A stretch of 64,000 bases of DNA, taken from the NCBI RefSeq assembly GCF_003369915.1, contig NW_022881603.1:23185515-23249514 (forward strand), read 5' to 3'. Position numbers and translations under genes: made by a program. Source of the stretch: Drosophila miranda (Eukaryota > Arthropoda > Insecta > Diptera > Drosophilidae). The notes below the pieces were generated by a model. That model did no database searches. It worked only from the letters and a program-made list of their open reading frames with translations, and was not told the DNA's origin. Positions 1 through 11,387 of the stretch are shown piece after piece (the first letter of the stretch is position 1; every line of letters begins with the position of its first letter).

Positions 1-2699
1 ATGCAAAAAGGTCGCCATTTTATTGTTGAGATTCATTATAAATCGAGAATATACATGACATATAGGGCAAATCTGGTCTAGGTGCAGAAAAAGAAAAACA
101 GAAGAAAGCAGAAGCTGATGCAAAAAGAGGATTGTTGAAAAGTTGTTAAAGTTGTTGTTTGTAGCTATGTACATAAAGTTGTAAAGTTGTTGTTGGTGGC
201 TATAAACATTAAGTTGAACAATCCAAATTCTGTGAGCCTAACAGTAGACACGGAGTTTAATAAAAGATCGGTCGTTTAAATCGGTTGGAAAATTGTGAAA
301 TTCATTGTCGCGCCGCAGCGTCGCCTTGTCCGTGCGCAGTACGTACGCAAGCAGAAAAAACACGCACAGACACGTTGTGTGTGATACACACTTATAAACA
401 GAAAAGACAAGCACTCGTCGGGTACACAGACACAAGTCGAAAAGAGCCGCAAAATGATGCAAACACCGCCGCCGTTGCACTGGAAAGAGAGAGAAGGAAG
501 AAGCTATACCAGGAACGTCGCGCCCGAGTGCAAACGAGATGGAAGATTTAGAAAATGCGGAAAACAATACTGATGGCAAGATTGATCAAATGATAAAGTT
601 GCTAAGTTTGAAAGTGCTTTGCGATGAGCAACGAGCAATCCAAATGAAGATCGCTCCAGATAATTTTACAAAAGTTGTGAGCGATTGTGATGGAAAATCG
701 GTTCCCATAGAAAAATGGTTTGAGATATTCGAAAAAAATGCCGACGCATATGAGCTTACTGAAAAGCAAAAGTATGTGCAGGCCAGAGGAAAAATGACCG
801 GTGCAGCTAAGCTTTTCCTTGAAGCTGAATGCGTGTGCACCTATGAGGAACTCAAGAACGTATTATTGGATGAATTCACATGTAGCTATAACAGTGCAGA
901 CATTCATAAGCTGCTGCAAGAAAGAAAGAGGAAGAGTAGTGAGTCGATGCACGAGTACTTGCTGCAGATGAGAAAAATAGCAGCAGTCGGACATGGTGAA
1001 CACGCGGCTGTTATAAGCCATATTGTGAACGGTCTGGACATAAGAAACGAGTATAAGTATGCCATGTATCGCTGTAAGACCTTCAGGGCCTTGAAAGAAG
1101 AGTTCGATATCTATGATCGTTTGAACATATCGGAGAAGAAGGGCAATAACGAACAGCATAAAAATTTCAAGCAGCAAAGTGGGCAAAGCGGTAAAAAAGA
1201 ATATTGCTATAACTGTGGATCAGGAGAACACAAACGCAAAGACTGCAAAGCCGAAACGAAGTGTTTTAAGTGCAATCAGACTGGTCACATTTCGCGTAAC
1301 TGTCCTTATGAAGGTGATAAAGTTGATAAAGTTCGCGTCATTTTGGATCGCAGTCGCATGAAAAAAATTCAAATAAACGGCATTGTTGTTGACTGTCTTG
1401 TGGATACAGGGTCAGATGTAACCATAATCAAAGAGAGTATGTTGAAGACCATGAAAAACGTTAAACTTTTGAAGTGCACAACTATGTTGCGCGGTCTGGG
1501 TCAGATATCAACAAAGCCTGTTGGATACTTTAATGCAGAAGTTACCGTGGATAAGTTGCAGACCACACAGAAGTTTTTAGTAGTCCCCAGTAGCCAGATT
1601 GATTTCGACGCACTTTTGGGGCATGATTTCATTAAAAAGTTCCGTTTCGTCGCTGATATGCAAGGATACACGTTTTTGAAGCATGACGCAGATCCTGTGC
1701 CAACAGATGAGCATGCTCTTATATATAATGTAACTGAAGAGTCATCCTTTGTAGCTCCGCCGCAATATCGAAAAGACGTTGAACAGATGATAAGAAACAT
1801 TTACCAAATGCCCACAGAAGTTGCAAAGCAGTCTCCAATCCAACTGAAGATAGTTCCCGACGGAGTAATCAAGACCTTTTATCACTCACCGAGTCGTTTA
1901 TCAACAGACGAAGCCAGTGCCGTAAAGAAGCAAGTCGAAGAATGGATCGAGCAAGGAATCGTGCGCAAGTCGTCTTCAAATGTAGCGAGCAGAGTTGTCG
2001 TCGTGAAGAAAAAAGATGGTACACTTAGAGTTTGCGTAGACTACAGGAAGTTAAACAGCATGGTATTGCTGGACTGCTTCCCAGTCCCGATCATGGAGGA
2101 AGTCTTGGAAAAGCTGCAGTCGGCTAAGTGGTTTACCATAATGGACCTTGAAAACGGATTTTTCCATGTGCCTATGGAAGAGCAAAGCAAGTCGTATACG
2201 GCCTTTGTTACAAAGGAGGGATTATTCGAGTTTAATAAAGCGCCTTTCGGATTCAAGAACTCGCCAGCTGCGTTCATTCGGTTCGTAAGCTATATTTTTC
2301 AAGAATTAATCAACTCTGACATTATGCAGCTTTATATGGACGACATAATTGTTTACGCCGCGTCGCCCGAGGTATGCATGAGGAAGACAAAGTTGGTCCT
2401 GGAGACAGCTGCGCAGTTTGGCCTAAAGATCAAGTGGAAGAAATGTAGCTTCATGCAGCCACGCATTAGCTTTCTGGGCCATATCATTGAGGACGGGAGA
2501 ATCTGGCCCGGCAAAGAGAAGACAGCAGCTGTCAGTCGGTTTGCTACGCCCAAAGACATTAAAGCAGTTCAAGCATTTCTGGGACTCACAGGCTTTTTCA
2601 GAAAGTTCATCCCTGGCTATGCACAAGTTGCCCGGCCGCTCACGAATCTACTCAGGAAGGAAGCAGTTTTCAACATTGGCGAAGCAGAGCAACAGTCGC
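1..2699 (+). mobile_element. Ty3/gypsy LTR retrotransposon fragment (gag, protease, reverse transcriptase)
   Basis: A single long plus-strand frame from 539 carries a Gag region with two CCHC zinc knuckles (CYNCGSGEHKRKDC and CFKCNQTGHISRNC, about 1206-1300). An aspartic protease follows (LVDTGSDVTII, about 1399), then a Ty3/gypsy reverse transcriptase (VCVDYRKLN about 2031, MDLENGFFHV about 2143, YMDDIIVYA about 2335). Positions 1-538 are presumably leader or LTR; I could not define an LTR edge or primer-binding site. The copy is cut by the assembly gap at 2700, so RNase H, integrase and the 3' LTR are not visible. The paired knuckles and fused Gag-Pol frame resemble the mdg3/micropia group, but that placement is tentative. 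The visible part looks unbroken, which suggests a fairly young insertion. Confidence 0.8.
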
Positions 2700-2749
2700 N
2701 NNNNNNNNNNNNNNNNNNNNNNNNNNNNNNNNNNNNNNNNNNNNNNNNN
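2700..2749. other. Assembly gap (50 N)
   Basis: Fifty undetermined bases separate the gypsy fragment from the next repeat. The true length of missing sequence is unknown, and the missing 3' half of the element is probably inside it. Confidence 0.99.
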
Positions 2750-2757
2750 TTAAGCTT

Positions 2758-3438
2758 AACGAGGGGGAACGTTGTGAGTTGCTGCGGACACCGCAACTCT
2801 ACAGTTATACCCGATACTTAGTCAGTATGGCTCTCCTGCGGCAGACGCCGCTAATATTGAACCACACGACAAAGAGTGCGTGCGAGAGAGACAGAAAATC
2901 AGTCTGAGCGTGACGTCGGGCGCTGCGTAGCAACTGAAAATTGATTTCTTGCTTTTGGCTACAAAAATGATCCGATCTGATCCAGATTCAGCAATCTGAT
3001 AGATATGGTCATTATCTATGATTCTGCGTTTTTAGTTTTCTCGAATGTGCAATATTGTGGATGCAACAGATTTTCGTCTTTTGTGGGGTCGGAAGGGGGT
3101 GGGGCGAAATTCTGAGATATACGTTTAATAATGAGATCTAACAGAAGTGCGGATACCAAATTTGGTTACTCTAGCCTTAATAGTCTCTGAGATTTGTGGC
3201 TGCCTCAGATTTTCGTCCTTTGAGGGGGCGGAAGGGGGTGTGGCGAAAGTTGGACACGAAACGGTCAAGGTCCGATATCACAGGAGTGTGGATACCAAAT
3301 TTGGTTGCTCTGGCTCATATAGGTTCTGAGATCCTTGAACTCATATTTTGCAATTGACAAAACCGACCATGAAACCTGTGTGTTAGAGAGAGACAGAGAG
3401 AGAAAGAATGAAATTGTTTTCTTGATTCTGGCTTGATT
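2758..3438 (+). repeat. INE-1/DINE-1-like Helitron-related repeat, 3' truncated
   Basis: It begins with AACGAGGGGGAACGTTGTG, the left end shared by the copies at 45675, 50012 and 62435. It contains the family's internal blocks TGCGAGAGAGACAGAAAATC and GTGGATACCAAATTTGG. It stops in the middle of the family consensus at about 3431-3438, where family A gag sequence begins, so the GACA microsatellite and the GAGTATCGGGTATA right end are missing. Confidence 0.75.
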
Positions 3439-4665
3439 CAGCCACGGATGGTAGCTTGCAACAGACCATTGCGGACGCAGTGACAGCCGCACTAGCACAG
3501 CACACTCAAATGCTAGCTAACGCGATTGAAGCGGGGTTTCAAAGATTGTCGCTCCAGAATGCAGCTCCAGTTTCAACGGAAAGGGTACACCCAGCCCATA
3601 GGCAGTCCTCTCCCGTTAGGTCAAATCAATCCTTTGAGCAACTCTTTAGGTTATCCGCCAAGGAAAACGCACCATTACCAAACTCAGCGTCCGAGCGACC
3701 GACTAACTTGTCAGCCCCACCAGAGTCGCAGCAATCACATCAGTTGCGCGCGGATCGGATTAGCCAGATAATCGCGAACTGGAAGTTGAGATTCTCAGGG
3801 CGCTCCTCTATGTCAATAGATGATTTTTTGTATCGCGTCGAAGCTCTGACTAGCCAGACATTAGATAGCAATTTTGAATTGTTATCTCGCTACGCGAGCA
3901 ACCTGTTCGAAGGAAGCGCAGGTGAATGGTACTGGAGGTATCATAAAAGCGTACCAAGAGTGCGCTGGATTGATCTCTGTATTGCTCTGAGATCGCAGTT
4001 TTCGGACGGCAGAACAGATTTAGAAATCAGAACCGCGATCACCCAGAGGAAGCAGAAAGTCAACGAACCGTTTGACAGTTTTTATGAGGCCATAGTGGCG
4101 CTTGCAGACAAGCTCGTGCAGCCGATGACCGAGCAGTCCTTGTTAGAGGTGTTGCGAGCAAATCTGCTCAATGAGATACAACATGAGATTTTATATGTGC
4201 CCATATCGAACATTGTGCAGTTGCGACAAGTGGTCCGCAAGCGTGAAAGGTTCATCGAAAACACTGCTAAGCCAATCCCGGCTACTCGACGATTTGTTCC
4301 TCGCAATCAGGTGAACGAAATGTCCTTCCAGACAGAAGGTCTGGCAGAAGCAGATTCGGAAGAAGCTGACGCTTTTGATATCGACGCGATGACGCTTTCT
4401 TGCTGGAATTGCAATAAACAAGGCCACCGATATCAAGAGTGCGAAGCAGAGCGTAAAGTATTCTGTTATGGATGTGGTAAGCGGGACACATATAAACCAT
4501 CGTGCCGAAAATGTAGCTCGTCAAAAAACGAGTTGGCTCGTGCACCGATATCGAATGCACGCAAATTAGTGTCGAAGGCGACGAATACGGAGTAACCGGG
4601 GCTACGTCAAGCTCACTCCCCCTACCTCCTGACATGATAACGACCACTATGATACCAGTATAGGA
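3439..4665 (+). mobile_element. Family A LTR retrotransposon copy A1, left piece (gag)
   Basis: This is the 5'-truncated gag region of copy A1. The encoded protein has a Ty3/gypsy capsid-like region (ITQRKQKVNEPFDSFYEAI, about 4034) and a CCHC-like nucleocapsid (CWNCNKQGHRYQEC, about 4402) followed by a second Cys-rich knuckle. It is near-identical to the gag regions at 21.6 kb and 26.3 kb. The piece ends at the 4-bp target site AGGA (4662-4665), where family B is inserted, and the element resumes at 13658. A1 as a whole is a broken copy with roughly five breaks plus the 5' truncation. Confidence 0.85.
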
Positions 4666-6929
4666 TGTAGTGGCCAGTTGTGACTCTAAAACTCCAGAGA
4701 ACAGCTTGGGAAGTACGGCCCTCGCGTTTAACATTAACTCTGCTCTTTACAAAAACAAGATAAGAGATCAATTACAAGAGAGCAGTAGTTAAAGCTTCCA
4801 TTGAAGAGCTTAATGTCTAATTTAGAGAAGCAGCGTGGATCTGTGGGAGTTATGTTTTAAAGCTTTACTAGAAATCATACGATTACTCCGTTAGTCGTGG
4901 AAGCTATGTGTAAGCTTTGCTTAGCATCGTACGATTACTCCGTTATCTAGGGAAGCAAGGTGTAAGCTTTGTCTAGAATCGTACGATTACCCCGTTGGTT
5001 GTGGAAGGTAAAGTTCCGATCGTAAGGGCTAATGCAAGTAATAGAACTTCTGGCTAGATCATTGCTATAGTGAAGCTGTGCGAATTCGGATGTGTCTTGT
5101 TATACAAATATATAGATCCAAGTGAATTTGAAAACGTTGTGCAATCAAACACGTGCCAAGTAAATTGAAGTTCTGGTGGACTACATTATTCCTTTTGGAT
5201 TAAGAAAAAATAAAAGGTATTTGGACCTTACAATAGTGACACAGCTTTAACAGTCTCGTATCATAGGGCTGGAAATCTTACTACGTTCGACACTGGGAAA
5301 GAAAAACCAATTGACCCCCCCTCCAAGAACGAGGTCGTCAAAGTCCATCGATTTCTTAGTAGATCTGGGAAAGACCTCGGATTTCCCAGGAACCAGCATC
5401 TACATAAACCAACGATAACTACAACCAAATAAACCAGAAAGAGCCGTCCGAAGATATACTAGAGTGAAACCCGAAGTTATGTGGAGGCATACTTGAGCTG
5501 AAGTACATTTTGGAGTAAGACGAGAAGAATAGTTTTCTTGCGAATTCGGAGAAACTAATATGCCGCACTCGTCACCCTTCTCGCTTATGAATTAAGCGCG
5601 CGGCTAAGGCTTTCGCATGTAGTTCTTCGCAATGTGTGGAGTGGCTCTCAAACTGTGAAAATAAAACATTATTCTGCGGCGATCCACACTGCCGTTTAAT
5701 AGTCGTCGGGTGAAAATGTACCAAAGTATTAGTTTTGAGTCTCGTCGTGAGATTTTCCATTTATTAAAGATTAGGCTACGCACTAACTATTTTTGTATTG
5801 TATAGATTTAAAAAGAAAAAAGAAACCAATAATGTATATAATTACCCATAATTAGTAATTAGCGCAAATGAAAACCACATTTTTTTTTAAGATCAGCCGT
5901 TGAGTGGCAAATCGTCGTCGTACGGGTATGGAAATGGAAAGAAAATCGGTGTTTCATCCGAATTAGAAGTGAAGACCTGTATATTCATAATTTTTCTCCC
6001 TTCCTCAGAATATGTTACTACGTCGCCCCTTGAGCTCAACGGACACGCCGGATAATTCGTATAAAGTATGAGTGAGTTACGAAACTTCCTTAAACGGAAT
6101 TCTCGAGTATTTTCGAAATATATATCTGTCTTATAAAACTTCTATTCCCGTATATAAAACAACCATATCCGTGCCATAATTTAAAGCGGATCGGCTACTA
6201 ATTTTTCTTTCACGTTTGCCTTCTAGTTATATAATTATCATATTTTTCTCTTCTTTCCAATTTAATTTCTTTTACGCCACATTCTCTACACATAAGTCCT
6301 ATATACATATAACTAGGTATAACTGGATACTATTTCCTCCTTCTTTATTTAATTACTTTATGCTAAGTTTATACTTATCTGGAAAACCATGAAGTCCAAA
6401 CCCTTAAATTTTGAATTATTAAATAATAATTAGTAGATAATAATGGAACATTAAACCTTTCGTGTTTGTCCTGAGTAGAGCCTGAGGAAGTCCGATGATC
6501 AAATAGAGATGCGCTCGATGAGGGTTATGCTGTCGATTAAACGGCATACAAAGGGAGGGGGGGTAGAGAAGGGATCAAAGTCATCTGTGTTCCCCAAGAG
6601 CGACGGAATATAGCCTGACTATTTGTCGGTAGTCGGTTAAACAGTTAGTTAAAATTCACATTCTTTTCTTTTTGATTTCTTTTGTGGAGTTCCTTTTGAA
6701 CATTAAATCAAGTGTACCTAAAACATCTTTGCGAATGTGTTCGTATAGCAGATAGGAGAGTAGGAAAGATCCCACGACATTCCGGCGAGCTAGTTAGAGC
6801 ATAGCTAGAGGTACACGTTCCGAAATCCTGCTATACTATTGGTGTCTGACCGTCAAAAAAAGTATGTACAACCTCCATCCGTACATACAATCTCACACCT
6901 CTACGAATATGAATTTCTGGCACATTACA
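4666..6929 (+). repeat. Family B 5' LTR (2264 bp)
   Basis: It starts TGTAGTGGCC and ends CACATTACA (TG...CA with TGTA/TACA inverted ends). It matches the 3' LTR at 11388-13657 with, by eye, about 15 differences. The LTR is long for Drosophila, comparable to that of Ulysses rather than to gypsy or mdg1. It lies immediately before the tRNA-Lys primer-binding site. Confidence 0.92.
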
Positions 6930-6934
6930 TAGAT

Positions 6935-6952
6935 TGGCGCCCAACGTGGGGC
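6935..6952 (+). other. Family B primer-binding site, tRNA-Lys type
   Basis: TGGCGCCCAACGTGGGGC lies 5 bases after the 5' LTR. From established knowledge this is the site complementary to the 3' end of tRNA-Lys1,2 that MPMV and visna virus also use. Family A has the same 18 bases at 19900 and 24661. Confidence 0.85.
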
Positions 6953-7533
6953 CTGAGTACGAGTTACTACTGGTTAAAACCCCCAAAAACTTTGCTCGTT
7001 GCAATTTTAAATTCCACATTAAAATTAATACTTCCCGTCCAACTACTGTAACGGAGGATATTGATGGAATTTTGTGTTTAAGATTCTGAGTTTCGGAATA
7101 CCTAACCAAATAGAATCCGCCAGGTAGCAAGGGATGAAAACTGATTTTTTTTTGTTACCAGAATTAATTTGCGAATATACGACAGCTATTCACAAAGGCG
7201 GATAGGTCGGCCAAATTATAATAGGATAACCCCAAAAGAGTTTATGAGGGAAGAGTATCGATGGCTTTCGGAAGTCTCATTTTCTAGATATAGATTTGGA
7301 AATTAGCCATTGCCAAGGTTACTGACCACATAAACATACCATAGACCAAATTAGATTTCATTGAGGTTATATTCCGGCGACAAGAGAAAGCGTATATCGG
7401 ACGGAGTCAAGCTCGAAAAGGACAAATATTGGGTATTTAGGAAAATTTTTGTAGAATTTATTGAAGCTTTGGTCCTATAATTAGGGATTTCCACATTTAG
7501 TGATCAGAACTCGTATTACTGGGTTACCTTAAC

Positions 7534-8088
7534 ATGTCACCAGTACAACGTACCCCAAGGGGCAAGGCGTCGGGTGACGTGGACGCCCAGATCTGTGGTA
7601 TATGTCAAGAAGCCATAAGAAGAAGTCAACTAATATGTACTGCATCTTGTGGGCACAGGTATCATGATACTTGCATGAAAGAATTCGTGAAAAATAACAG
7701 AAATTGCCCCGTATGTAGGGCGGAGTTGAATCCGGAGGAACTTTCGTTTGATGAGAATACTCTAGCAGCCGAATTACCACCCGACATGGGTTCGGGTATA
7801 GTGCCGTTAGAAGGGGGATCCAACCCGGAGTCAAACGCTTCAGAGAGAGGACTTCAAAAGTCAAGAGGGGCTAGGCCTAAACAGGGACGAGGAACTACAT
7901 CGCGCAGAGGGATGCATACTAGGTTGCAGTCTCAACAATTTCGGGATAATTCTTTGGGCAGCATCAGCCATAGGTCGGGCGAAGGAGATATGTCGGAAAG
8001 AACCCTTGAGGTTATACAAGCCCTGATAAAAGGTGAGCAGAAAGATATGATGGTGGAGCTAAGTTCATTCGTTAAGAATTTGATATGA
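7534..8088 (+). CDS. RING-H2 finger ORF of family B (184 aa)
   Basis: This ORF occupies the place where an LTR element normally has gag. Residues 21-61 form C21-x2-C24-x14-C39-x-H41-x2-H44-x2-C47-x10-C58-x2-C61, a RING-H2 signature. It ends CPVCR; in known RING E3 ligases the Arg after the last Cys often contacts E2 and ubiquitin. The remainder is low-complexity and basic, with a short helical C-terminus (about residues 155-184). It overlaps the pol start by four bases (ATGA). There is no capsid homology or CCHC knuckle. The family A ORFs at 21100 and 25859 have exactly the same Cys/His spacing, so the domain is ancestral to both families. A ubiquitin-ligase role is inferred from the domain only. 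Confidence 0.8.
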   Translation: MSPVQRTPRGKASGDVDAQICGICQEAIRRSQLICTASCGHRYHDTCMKEFVKNNRNCPVCRAELNPEELSFDENTLAAELPPDMGSGIVPLEGGSNPESNASERGLQKSRGARPKQGRGTTSRRGMHTRLQSQQFRDNSLGSISHRSGEGDMSERTLEVIQALIKGEQKDMMVELSSFVKNLI

Positions 8089-11000
8089 TACTACACCAAA
8101 TTTGTACAGGTATAGATGTAGCGACTCAAACGATGGAGAGCAAAGAGTTAGATTCAGAAAATGTGAATACGTGGTTTAAATTGATAGTTAAGCCCAAACG
8201 ATCAACGGTCCGGAGACGAGCGTTCTGGAAAAAGGTCCAATCTGTTCGAAAACGTTTAGTCTCAGCAGTTATTCTGAGTTCAGATAACCGATTGTACACG
8301 GAGGTAATGATCGAAGGGCAAACTTATAAGGCTTTGCTGGATTCAGGAGCAACCATTAGTTGTTTGGGTGGGAGAGCAGCAACCTTTTTAGCACATCACC
8401 CACAGTCTCAGAAGTGTTTGGGAACCATACGCACTGCCAGCAACGAAGCTTGTACCGTAGTGTCCAAATTGGTGGTCCCGATTGAATTCCGTAAAATAGT
8501 TAAGGAAGTAGAGTTCTTTATCATACCAGATTTAAAGCAAGATGTTTATTTAGGAGTTGACTTTTGGAAAGATTTCGATCTTCTATCCCAATTATTGACC
8601 CGAGAAGGAACTGTGAGCTGTTTGGAGAATAGAGACGACACGATTATGAAGGAAACGCCTAAAATGCATTCCCTAAATGAAGAACAAAGGAACCAATTAG
8701 AGGCGGTAATAAGAACCTTCCCGTCATATGAATGCGACGGACTAGGTCGTACACACCTAATACAACATTCTATGGTAATCAATGCCGAAGTACCCGTCAA
8801 ACAACGACATTGGCCCATTTCCCCCGCGAAAGAGAAAGTGATGTTCGAAGAAGTAGAGAAGATGATTAAGCTGGGCGTGATAGAACCTTCAAATAGTCCA
8901 TGGAGTAGCAATTGCGTCCTAGTAAAGAAAGGGAACAAGAATAAGTTATGCCTTGATTCTCGAGAGATCAACAAATATACCCGAAAAGATGCATACCCCC
9001 TTCCCCATATAGATGGGATACTCAGTCGATTGCCACCTGCCAAATACATAACGGGACTCGATATGAAGCATGCTTATTGGCAAATTCCCCTAGAGGAGTC
9101 TTCACGCCAATACACCGCGTTTACCATACCTAACCGACCGCTGTATCAATACAAAGTTATGCCTTTTGGTCTAACCAATGCCTCACAAACCCTCTGTCGT
9201 TTAATGGATAAGGTAATACCTGCTAACTTGCGTACGAGAGTGTTTGCTTACCTCGATGACTTACTAATTTTATCAGACGATTTCGAATCCCATTTAATGT
9301 TACTGAGAGAAGTTGCAGTACACTTACGAAAGGCTAATCTTACGATAAACATTGCCAAGTCGCACTTTTGCATGCGTGAGATTAAGTATCTGGGGTTCAT
9401 CATTGGATACGGACAGGTAAAGACGGATCCGAGTAAAATTGAAGCTATTAAAGAATTCCCCGTTCCCAAGACGGTGAAACAATTGCGACGATTCCTTGGT
9501 CTTGCTGGGTGGTACCGTCGTTTCGTCGACAATTATGCAACGGTAAGTTGCGCCCTCACAGAACTATTAAAGAAACCGAAAGCGTATGCGTGGAACCCTT
9601 TGGCCAATCAGGCATTTGAAAAACTTAAACAGTGCTTGACGTCAGCTCCCATTTTGTCTACTCCTGATTTCTCAAAACCCTTTTTGCTGGTATGTGATGC
9701 TAGTACTGTAGGAATTGGTTGTGTGTTAGCTCAGAAAAACGAAGAAGGAGAAGAATTACCCGTAGCATTCATGTCCGAGAAGCTATCTAAAGCTCAGAAA
9801 AACTACTCAGTCACGGAATTAGAATGTTTAGCGGTGATAAAGGGAATTAAAAAGTTTCGTGCTTATGTAGAAGGTCAGGCATTCGAGGTGATAACCGATC
9901 ATGCCTCATTACAATGGCTTATGCGTCAGAAGGAGTTGTCTGGTAGATTAGCTCGATGGGCCATAAAACTACAGGGATTCTCTTTTGAGATAACGCACCG
10001 GAAGGGCTCACTAAACGTGGTAGCGGATGCCCTATCGCGTAAAGAGGAAATTACTGTTTCTGAAATGGAAGAGCAGGGTCCGATAGTTGATCTGTCTGCC
10101 GCAGAATTTAAATCACCAGAATATATGACCTTAATTGATAACATTCGCGCTAAGCAAGACAAATTACCAGACTTGAAGATTCTCAATGATTTTGTCTACA
10201 AAAGAACCGAACCTGATCAGGGAAATAATGGTGTAGATAATCTATCTTGGAAATTGTGGATTCCTAGGGAACTCACCCAAGGTGTAATCTCGCGGGCTCA
10301 TGATCCGCCCAATGCCGCTCACAGTGGAGTAGGGAAAACCATCGAAAAGATTAAAAGATATTTGTTTTGGCCAAAAATGAACAAGCAAATACGTGAGTAT
10401 GTAACTCATTGTGAAGTGTGTCGTCACACCAAACACCCGAACACCGTGTTGAAACCACCCATGGGAAAACCAATGGTGTCTGATCGTCCGTTTCAAAAGC
10501 TTTATATGGATTTGCTGGGTCCATATCCCCGATCCAAGAAAGGGCATATTGGTTTACTTATTATCGTAGATCACTTCACAAAATTTCATTTCCTATGCCC
10601 CCTTAGGGTGTTTACTTCCAATCGGGTGTGCGATTACCTCGAAAATTATTTGTTCTGTACATTTGGAGTCCCCGAGGTGATATTAACAGATAACGGATCT
10701 CAATTCGTTTCTGGAGCCTTTCAGGCTTTTCTAACCCGCTTTGGGATACAACATATTCGTACGGCGATATATTCACCACAGGCGAATGCCATTGAGAGAC
10801 TCAATAGATCGGTGCTAGCAGCTATAAGAGCTTACATAAGCCGGGATAATTCCACTTGGGATACCAAATTACCGGAAATCAGTGCTGCTCTCAGATCCAA
10901 CATTCACCAAAGCACCGGGTACTCGCCCTATTTCCTAACCTTTGGACAAAATATGATTCTGAATGGCAAAGACTATAAGTTGCTTCGCCGCTTAAGACTC

Positions 11001-11327
11001 TTATCGGAGGATAGCCGCATTAGTTATCCGGAAGCACTACAAATTATTCGCGAATCGGCAAAGAAAAAGGTGAAAGAGTCACATGAACAAAATGCTAGGC
11101 GATATAATCTACGCTGTCGGAAAGTAGAGTTTAAGGTTGGAGAGCCAGTACTTGCCCGCAATTTCTGCCAAAGCAATGCTATTAAAAAGTTCAATGCAAA
11201 GTTAGCGCCGGTTTTTATTTCAGCCGTGGTATCTAGACGAGTTGGCTCATCCTATTATCAACTGAAGAACGAACAGGGTAAAAACTTAGGAATATTTCAC
11301 CTCAAAGACATACAAGTGAAACACTAG
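8085..11327 (+). CDS. Family B Pol: protease, RT, RNase H, integrase (1080 aa)
   Basis: This is a Ty3/gypsy-type Pol in a single frame. The protease motif LLDSGATISCLG is near residue 85. RT motifs are LCLDSREIN (about 287), GLDMKHAYWQIP (about 323) and AYLDDLLIL (about 388). The RNase H motif is LLVCDASTVGIGCVLAQ (about 534). Integrase has an N-terminal zinc-binding region ending CEVCRHTKHP and catalytic blocks YMDLLGPYPR, LTDNGSQFVSG and ANAIERLNRS. It starts four bases inside the end of the RING ORF, which suggests reinitiation or a similar coupling. The residues N-terminal to the protease (GIDVATQTM and a basic stretch) match the region between nucleocapsid and protease of family A, so pol is complete but the capsid part is not upstream. 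It looks whole. Confidence 0.93.
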   Translation: MILHQICTGIDVATQTMESKELDSENVNTWFKLIVKPKRSTVRRRAFWKKVQSVRKRLVSAVILSSDNRLYTEVMIEGQTYKALLDSGATISCLGGRAATFLAHHPQSQKCLGTIRTASNEACTVVSKLVVPIEFRKIVKEVEFFIIPDLKQDVYLGVDFWKDFDLLSQLLTREGTVSCLENRDDTIMKETPKMHSLNEEQRNQLEAVIRTFPSYECDGLGRTHLIQHSMVINAEVPVKQRHWPISPAKEKVMFEEVEKMIKLGVIEPSNSPWSSNCVLVKKGNKNKLCLDSREINKYTRKDAYPLPHIDGILSRLPPAKYITGLDMKHAYWQIPLEESSRQYTAFTIPNRPLYQYKVMPFGLTNASQTLCRLMDKVIPANLRTRVFAYLDDLLILSDDFESHLMLLREVAVHLRKANLTINIAKSHFCMREIKYLGFIIGYGQVKTDPSKIEAIKEFPVPKTVKQLRRFLGLAGWYRRFVDNYATVSCALTELLKKPKAYAWNPLANQAFEKLKQCLTSAPILSTPDFSKPFLLVCDASTVGIGCVLAQKNEEGEELPVAFMSEKLSKAQKNYSVTELECLAVIKGIKKFRAYVEGQAFEVITDHASLQWLMRQKELSGRLARWAIKLQGFSFEITHRKGSLNVVADALSRKEEITVSEMEEQGPIVDLSAAEFKSPEYMTLIDNIRAKQDKLPDLKILNDFVYKRTEPDQGNNGVDNLSWKLWIPRELTQGVISRAHDPPNAAHSGVGKTIEKIKRYLFWPKMNKQIREYVTHCEVCRHTKHPNTVLKPPMGKPMVSDRPFQKLYMDLLGPYPRSKKGHIGLLIIVDHFTKFHFLCPLRVFTSNRVCDYLENYLFCTFGVPEVILTDNGSQFVSGAFQAFLTRFGIQHIRTAIYSPQANAIERLNRSVLAAIRAYISRDNSTWDTKLPEISAALRSNIHQSTGYSPYFLTFGQNMILNGKDYKLLRRLRLLSEDSRISYPEALQIIRESAKKKVKESHEQNARRYNLRCRKVEFKVGEPVLARNFCQSNAIKKFNAKLAPVFISAVVSRRVGSSYYQLKNEQGKNLGIFHLKDIQVKH

Positions 11328-11387
11328 GCAACTGTCCTTTTTCCGTTTAGGCTTCGCCAGTTAAAACTAGCGCTTCCTCAACTGTGG

